Assembly: GCA_017428215.1 (NCBI GenBank)
Contig: JAFRRH010000049.1
Coordinates: 22,246-86,245 of the forward strand
Source of the DNA: Selenomonadaceae bacterium
GTDB taxonomy: Bacteria > Bacillota > Negativicutes > Selenomonadales > Selenomonadaceae
Direction: 5' to 3'
DNA: 64,000 nucleotides
Shown: positions 58,804-64,000 of the stretch, piece by piece
How the letters are laid out: every line of letters begins with the position of its first letter
Position numbering within the stretch: position 1 is the first letter of the stretch
Notes under the pieces: model-generated
The model's input: only the letters and a program-made list of their open reading frames with translations
What the model was told of the DNA's origin: nothing
The model's database searches: none
Made by a program: the position numbers and the translations under genes

Positions 58804-59457
58804 TTAGCAGAAAGTGATTCTCTCCAAAATTTCTCGTGGGTCATCAATTATAATTTTTGCGCCGCTGTCGACAAGTTCACTGCGCGGACGAAATCCCCAC
58901 GTCACACCGATTGGCAAAAATCCCGCGTTCTTGGCAGTTTCCATATCAACCGCCGTGTCTCCGAAATATGCAACTTCTTCAGGCGCGACCGAAAATTTCT
59001 TTGCGCCCGCCAAAGCGCGTGTAGGATCTGGCTTGCGCGGTTGACCTGGTTCATCGCCGCTGATATAAGAAAATTTTATCGGCGTAAGAATTTTTTCTGC
59101 AATTTTAACTGCCGCGAAGTGTTGCTTATTAGTGCAAATGCCCAGCAGAATTTTTTTTGCCTCCAACGCCGCTAAAAACTCCAAAATCCCGTCGTAAGGC
59201 TTAACTTTGTTCAAACAGTTGCGAGCGTAGCAATCATTATAATAAGCCAATGCGTCATCAACAAAATCACAATCAGCGGGCAAGCTCCGAATCATCAACT
59301 TCCTTGCGCCGTTGCCGACAAATTGTCTAACCTCGTCAAGCGTTCTGCGCGGAAAATTATAATGAGTGAGCATTTCATTAACGCTATCGTATAAATCGGC
59401 GAGTGTGTCAACCAATGTCCCGTCCATGTCGAAAATTGCCGCCCTGTAAGTTTTCAT
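58804..59457 (-). CDS. gph: HAD-family phosphatase (phosphoglycolate phosphatase-like)
   Basis: 217 residues. HAD motifs: FDMDGTLVDT (nucleophile Asp), GICTNKQ (motif II), KPDP (motif III Lys) and YFGDTAVDMETAKNAG (motif IV). Cap type C1. Probably dephosphorylates 2-phosphoglycolate or a similar small phosphate. ATG overlaps the murI stop by 4 bases. Confidence 0.88.
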   Translation of the reverse strand: MKTYRAAIFDMDGTLVDTLADLYDSVNEMLTHYNFPRRTLDEVRQFVGNGARKLMIRSLPADCDFVDDALAYYNDCYARNCLNKVKPYDGILEFLAALEAKKILLGICTNKQHFAAVKIAEKILTPIKFSYISGDEPGQPRKPDPTRALAGAKKFSVAPEEVAYFGDTAVDMETAKNAGFLPIGVTWGFRPRSELVDSGAKIIIDDPREILERITFC

Positions 59458-60230
59458 TTAATCGCCTCCATGTCGTCTAAACGCCGTAAAAATTTTTCCA
59501 GTCGCATAATTTCTGCTGAATCAATTACACGCCGTCCCGAATAGAAAAATTCTATCGAGCCTTGCGATTGATTTTTTGTTAAATTAATTCGTCTGATGAG
59601 TTCGTTAATCGTGCCGGCGTTCCCGTCTAAAATTTTTACATGCGGCGGCAAAATTTTTCTCAACGTGTCCTTAAAATAGTTAAAATGCGTGCAACCCAAA
59701 ACCAGCGACGAAAATTTTTCCCAGTCATAATTTGCCATTTCGCCGCGCAGATATTTTTCTACCGCCGCCGAGTTAAATTCCTGCCGTTCCGCAAATTCCA
59801 CAAGTTCCGGTAAAGCTTTTAACTCCGCTAAATTTTCCGCGTGAAGATTTTTTATCAGCCGCCGAATTTTTTCGCCCGTGATTGTTATCGCCGTTGCCGT
59901 CACCAAAACTTTTCTGTTCGGGAATGTATCTAATGCCAATTTCAGCGCAGGCTCCATGCCGATTATCGGTAGTGAATATTTTTCGCGCATGATTTTGACT
60001 GCCACCGAAGTTGCCGTATTGCACGCTACGACGATTGCTCCAACCTGTTGCGAGATTAAAAATCTAAATGCCGCATCGACGCAAGCTAAAACTTCTTCCG
60101 GCGTTTTCGTGCCGTAGGGAACGTTGTCTTCGTCCGCATAAAATATAAATTCTTCTTGCGGCAAAATTTTCATCGCGTGATGTAAGACGCTCAACCCGCC
60201 AATCCCCGAATCGAAAAAAGCTATCTTCAT
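59454..60230 (-). CDS. murI: Glutamate racemase
   Basis: 258 residues. Makes D-glutamate for peptidoglycan. The two catalytic cysteines are in VVACNTATS and LVLGCTHF; N-terminal FFDSGIGGLSVL; DEDNVPYGTKT. Overlaps both neighbours by 4 bases in a four-gene operon. Confidence 0.95.
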   Translation of the reverse strand: MKIAFFDSGIGGLSVLHHAMKILPQEEFIFYADEDNVPYGTKTPEEVLACVDAAFRFLISQQVGAIVVACNTATSVAVKIMREKYSLPIIGMEPALKLALDTFPNRKVLVTATAITITGEKIRRLIKNLHAENLAELKALPELVEFAERQEFNSAAVEKYLRGEMANYDWEKFSSLVLGCTHFNYFKDTLRKILPPHVKILDGNAGTINELIRRINLTKNQSQGSIEFFYSGRRVIDSAEIMRLEKFLRRLDDMEAIK

Positions 60231-61504
60231 ACACTTAACCCCGCCGCTTTAATTAAAATAAATATTGCAAGTCCGACGACCGAGCCGACGATTGAGCCGT
60301 TTAGGCGTATCCAAATAAAATCTTGCTCCGCCTTGTCGTAAACTAAATTGTTAAGTTGTTCTTCCGTTAATTTGTCAAGCGCGGATTTTGCGACAACTCC
60401 GACTAGCGGTTGAGCGTGCAGAGCCGCCCGCGCTGTCAATTCGTCGATAAATTTTTCAAAAGCAACTTTAGCGGCAGTGTCTTCGCGCAAAAGCTGTAAA
60501 AGTTTATCGTACTCGTTGTTGAAAAGTTTCATTATCAATCCGCCGAGATTTTTAGCGTCGGGAGCACGCAACTGATTTTCCAAATGAATCAGCGCAAGTT
60601 CAATCGCCTCTTCCAATGGCAGTGCTGTTGCCGCGTCTATTTGAATTCGTTCGACTAAATCTTTAAATTCGGGCGTGTCACTAAGCTCCGAAATTTTTAA
60701 GCGGCATTCGTTAAGCGTGCGACGGTGTAGTTGCGTATTGCCGGCGAGTTCGTCGAGGAGTTTTAGCAACTGAACTTGCATAATCCGCGCCGCCTCCTCG
60801 AAGTTCACCAAATCTAACATTTGCGCAAGCCCCGCCATTAAAATCGAAAAGCCACCCATATTTTTAGTTTTCTCGTTAGCGTATTCTTCCAAAATCGCCT
60901 GCAGTTTATCGCAAGTTTCAGGCTTAGCGGCGGTGCGTCTCATCGCCTTAACTATTCCGATAAAAATTTCGCGATCTTTGTCGTTGCGCTTTATGTGCGA
61001 GCCGAAATCATCAATTAAACCTTGCGCTGGAATGTCGCGTAAAATTCGGCGCAACTCATTGGCAATCGACTTGGAGCGCGTTTCTTTATTCTGCGCGGCA
61101 ACATATTTTTTCACAACTTTAAAAAGTTCGTCGGCAACCATTTTGCGCGTTTCTTCGCGGGCAAGATAATCGACGATACGCGGCATAAGTTTAAAGTCGC
61201 CGAGTTTTTTAAAAATTGTCCGCCGCGAAAAAAATTCTTGCTGAACCATAACGACTGACGCTTTAACGAAATCTTTTCTGCGACGCGGAAGAATTGCCGT
61301 ATGGAATGAAAATCCCAGCGGCTTTTTGAAAAGCGCAGTCACCGCAAACCAGTCCGCTATTCCGCCGACAAGTGCCGCCTCCGTCACAAATAAAAATCCC
61401 TCTGCGACGACACTGCCCGGAAATGTAATTTTAAATCCGACCGCCATTAGAAAAAATAACGCGGCGCAAAGTAAAGTTGTATCTGCCGTATTCCACCTGT
61501 TCAA
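60227..61504 (-). CDS. DUF445 membrane protein, copy 2
   Basis: 425 residues from a TTG behind GGAGG. An N-terminal membrane pair and the DUF445 signature GGIADWFAVTALFKKPLGFS, a long helical middle, and a C-terminal motif LIWIRLNGSIVGSVVGL-like (FIWIRLNGSIVGSVVGLAIF). Function unknown; the fold suggests an envelope scaffold. Adjacent to a paralogue and to murI. Confidence 0.85.
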   Translation of the reverse strand: MNRWNTADTTLLCAALFFLMAVGFKITFPGSVVAEGFLFVTEAALVGGIADWFAVTALFKKPLGFSFHTAILPRRRKDFVKASVVMVQQEFFSRRTIFKKLGDFKLMPRIVDYLAREETRKMVADELFKVVKKYVAAQNKETRSKSIANELRRILRDIPAQGLIDDFGSHIKRNDKDREIFIGIVKAMRRTAAKPETCDKLQAILEEYANEKTKNMGGFSILMAGLAQMLDLVNFEEAARIMQVQLLKLLDELAGNTQLHRRTLNECRLKISELSDTPEFKDLVERIQIDAATALPLEEAIELALIHLENQLRAPDAKNLGGLIMKLFNNEYDKLLQLLREDTAAKVAFEKFIDELTARAALHAQPLVGVVAKSALDKLTEEQLNNLVYDKAEQDFIWIRLNGSIVGSVVGLAIFILIKAAGLSV

Positions 61505-61508
61505 AACT

Positions 61509-62897
61509 TTAGCCTCCTTGCGCAATGCGTTCAATAATTTGCGAAACGATAAATAAAAACATACCGACAATCCCGCCGCAAATCGAGCCGTTGATACGAA
61601 TCATCTGCAAATCGTCTGCAACGTGACTTTCTACAAATTCCGTCAACTCGTCGTCGCTGAACTTGTCGAGCCGTTCGCGAATCATAGTAGGAATTTGCCC
61701 GCGATATTCGTCCAACAAATTTTCGATAAAATCTTTTATCAACTTGTCGAAACTTTTTTGGAGCTTGGTATCCTTAATGAATTCGTCAATCTTCGCGTCA
61801 ACGAGATAATCAACCGCCTCTTTCCAAATAACGGGCTTGCGTTCGACCTCAACGACGCGCGGAGTATTCGGATTAGCCGCCTGTTGTCGACGGAGTTTTT
61901 CTAAAATTTTCGGGTCAGTCTCGCCCTTAACGTTTACATCAAGCCACGTCTTAACAAAATTAGCCGTATCAAATTTTTGCAGGAAAAGTTTCAACAGGTC
62001 GTCGAAAAATTTTTTAGTATTGAGATTGCCCGCCGCCGACGTCACGAATCCGCCGAACATTTTAATCATCTCGTCAGCTTCGGTCGCCGTATCACTGTCA
62101 ACAAATGCGCCCGTCGTGTTGAGGACTTTTTCCGCATTGCTAATTTTTTTCTCTACAGTTTCGTTGAGGATTGTCAAAATTTTTTCGTCGGTCAAGTCCA
62201 TTGAGCTAAGCACGAGCGCACGTCCCGCCGAGTCGCCCTCATAAGCCGTGCGCAGTTCGGTAATTTTTTTAAGGATTTCGTCTTGCATGTGCGGGCTACG
62301 CAAAATTTTATGTCCGGTGTCAAAGAGCGTAATTAAAATTTTGCGGCTGTGCTTATCGTTCGTGACGACTTTAATCACGGCGTCGAAAAGTTTTTGCGCG
62401 TCGAGATTTTTAATTTCCCGTTCGATAATCGGCGCAACGTCTTTGGAAATTTTTTGCGTGTCAAGCCCGTTAAAAAGTTCGGTCAAAACTTCGCGCACGA
62501 GAGCTTTAGTTTTAGCTCTGCCTTTATTCTGCTCAAAATAATCAATCAGCAACTGCGCAGTGTTTTCGTCGTGAACGGTTTCCATAATATTTTTGGTGTT
62601 AAGTAAATCGGTGCCAACGAATTCAACTATGGCCTCCATGATTCGCCCGCGATTACGCCGCAAAATTTCCGTATGAAAACCTATTCCCAGCGGCTTGCGG
62701 AAAAGTGCCGTCACGCCGAACCAGTCAGCCATACCGCCGATTGTCGCCGCCAAAAATCCGTGATTTAAAAGTCCGAGAATAAAACTACCAGTCGCGCCCG
62801 TCATTATAAATTTCAGCGGCGATATTTCCGGCAAAGTCGAAACTGCAAAGAGCGCACTTGTTGCCAATGTCGCCGTCGCCTTCGTTTTATTTTCCAA
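61509..62897 (-). CDS. DUF445 membrane protein, copy 1
   Basis: 462 residues from a TTG behind GGAGGTG. Same architecture as copy 2: GGMADWFGVTALFRKPLGIG near the N-terminus and MIRINGSICGGIVGMFLFIV at the C-terminus. It carries an extra segment rich in Thr, Asn and charge. First gene of the DUF445-DUF445-murI-gph operon. Confidence 0.85.
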   Translation of the reverse strand: MENKTKATATLATSALFAVSTLPEISPLKFIMTGATGSFILGLLNHGFLAATIGGMADWFGVTALFRKPLGIGFHTEILRRNRGRIMEAIVEFVGTDLLNTKNIMETVHDENTAQLLIDYFEQNKGRAKTKALVREVLTELFNGLDTQKISKDVAPIIEREIKNLDAQKLFDAVIKVVTNDKHSRKILITLFDTGHKILRSPHMQDEILKKITELRTAYEGDSAGRALVLSSMDLTDEKILTILNETVEKKISNAEKVLNTTGAFVDSDTATEADEMIKMFGGFVTSAAGNLNTKKFFDDLLKLFLQKFDTANFVKTWLDVNVKGETDPKILEKLRRQQAANPNTPRVVEVERKPVIWKEAVDYLVDAKIDEFIKDTKLQKSFDKLIKDFIENLLDEYRGQIPTMIRERLDKFSDDELTEFVESHVADDLQMIRINGSICGGIVGMFLFIVSQIIERIAQGG

Positions 62898-62975
62898 AAA
62901 AATTTTCACCTCCGTTTTTATATATTTTATCACGAATTCGTTGCGCTGTCTTCAAAAATTTTTCAGGTAACAAAA

Positions 62976-63010
62976 AAATCCCGTCGAATCAATCGGCAGG
63001 ATTTTTTATT
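62976..63010 (-). terminator. Hairpin at the old end of the CRISPR array
   Basis: On the minus strand ATCCTGCCGA, a short loop and TCGACGGGAT followed by seven T, immediately left of the first repeat. It would end a leftward array transcript. Confidence 0.65.
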
Positions 63011-63999
63011 TTTCTAAAACCGCAAGCGGTAAGGAATTCTGGAGGCATGCACGACACAACTTATCTTCAATCTTGTGGATGAAGTTGGAATGAAGTTTCA
63101 AAACCGTAAACGGGTAGGGATTCTGAGGCATGCACGACCACTTCAAAAGGTTCGCTGCGTTACGATGTCTTGGACGAAAGTTTCAAAACCGTAAACGGTA
63201 AGGAGGCATGCACGACCTTTTTGCGAATTTTGTAATGCCTATGTCATTGTTTAATGTTTCAAAACCGTAAACGGTAAGGAGGCATGCACGACGTGTATTT
63301 CAGTTTGCGGCTTTAGTCAAATACTATAAGAAGTTTCAAAACCGTAAACGGTAAGGAGGCATGCACGACCTTCATGACGACATTGCAGGAACAATTGAAT
63401 CTCTGCGTGAGGTTTCAAAACCGTAAACGGTAAGGAGGCATGCACGACTATTCGATATGTAACAGTAGGAGCAAGAAACTATGTTCCTAGTTTCAAAACC
63501 GTAAACGGTAAGGAGGCATGCACGACCTTTATTAAGGACTTTGCATTGGCTGTAGATAAGGCTAAGAGTTTCAAAACCGTAAACGGTAAGGAGGCATGCA
63601 CGACGTTACAACAAAAACGGCAAACGCGAGTACATCCTTTGTGAGTTTCAAAACCGTAAACGGTAAGGAGGCATGCACGACTTTATCTTTATCATCATAC
63701 ATCCAGTCTGTTTTCTTAAAATGGTTTCAAAACCGTAAACGGTAAGGAGGCATGCACGACTCCGGGTTGTCAGACATCTTTATCCGAGAGATTAACTCTG
63801 GAGTGTTTCAAAACCGTAAACGGTAAGGAGGCATGCACGACTTGTATATTACTAGTGGATATAGATGTCCTACTCATAATGAAGTTTCAAAACCGTAAAC
63901 GGTAAGGAGGCATGCACGACCCCGGAAGGGTTTGATTTGAGGTTTGTTGGGGTAAAGGTAGAGTTTCAAAACCGTAAACGGTAAGGAGGCATGCACGAC
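63011..63999 (-). CRISPR. CRISPR array, 13 repeats in view, continuing past the window
   Basis: Eleven identical 37-bp repeats (GTTTCAAAAC...GCACGAC on the plus strand) start at 63180, 63256, 63333, 63412, 63490, 63568, 63645, 63724, 63805, 63884 and 63963. Two longer, divergent copies lie at the left (63011-63055 and 63095-63138). The twelve spacers are 39-44 bp and all different. The repeat holds a small palindrome, ACCGTAAACGGT. Read on the minus strand it ends in TTTTGAAAC, like type I/III repeats, and the degenerate copies are at the left. Both point to leftward transcription with the leader to the right of the window. No cas gene is in view, so the type is undetermined. Confidence 0.97.
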
Positions 64000-64000
64000 C

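Overview
The window is about 45% GC chromosomal DNA from an anaerobic, low-to-mid GC Firmicute. The gene set fits the Negativicutes (Selenomonadaceae-like): SepF, zinc-type S14, CsaB pyruvyl transferase, FolE2, a flavodiiron protein, a TAXI-type binding protein, an RTX-repeat protein and frequent TTG/GTG starts. This placement is an inference from gene content; no rRNA gene is present to confirm it.

Layout. 1-2200: the 3' end of glgB, then a graveyard with an ORF-less group II intron relic, a broken IS5-type transposase and a possible BrnT/BrnA toxin-antitoxin remnant. 2203-2973: an FhaA-like FHA protein. 3053-23651: one long leftward block holding the str, S10, spc and alpha ribosomal operons (rpsL to rplQ) with tuf, fusA, secY, adk, infA and rpoA, driven by a consensus promoter upstream of rpsL. 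Two insertions interrupt it: deoC between rpmC and rpsQ, and two tandem VOC-fold proteins between rplF and rplR. The gene map is missing from its usual place after adk.

23927-29938: orphan azlD; a compact locus that looks like a type I toxin-antitoxin pair (24-codon hydrophobic ORF with a hairpin-buried ribosome site, and a convergent RNA promoter); a TIGR04076-like protein with rsmB; a TlpA / CD1871A-like / NapH-like redox operon; csaB with folE2. 29948-31780: decayed fragments of a nonribosomal peptide locus (PPTase, MATE exporter, thioester reductase, condensation/carrier domains). 31839-42012: amino acid decarboxylase, sepF, an unusual sigma factor, typA, RTX protein, aminotransferase, Bcr/CflA-type exporter and methyltransferase. 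42080-49152: complete F-type ATP synthase operon (atpI-B-E-F-H-A-G-D-C), with a gamma subunit carrying a ~75-residue insertion.

49407-51404: a second graveyard (XRE regulator, possible phage portal fragment, IS5 fragment, truncated group II intron related to the first). 51488-62897: TAXI binding protein, CAP-domain protein, DUF262/DUF1524 nuclease-like protein, flavodiiron protein, STAS protein, tandem amino-acid-binding lipoproteins, and a DUF445-DUF445-murI-gph operon. 63011-63999: a CRISPR array running off the right edge, with no cas genes in view, read here as transcribed leftwards with its old end on the left.

The most interesting items are the candidate type I toxin-antitoxin locus, the CRISPR array whose two oldest repeats are 7-8 bp longer than the rest, the VOC pair and deoC embedded in the ribosomal operons, and the enlarged ATP synthase gamma subunit.
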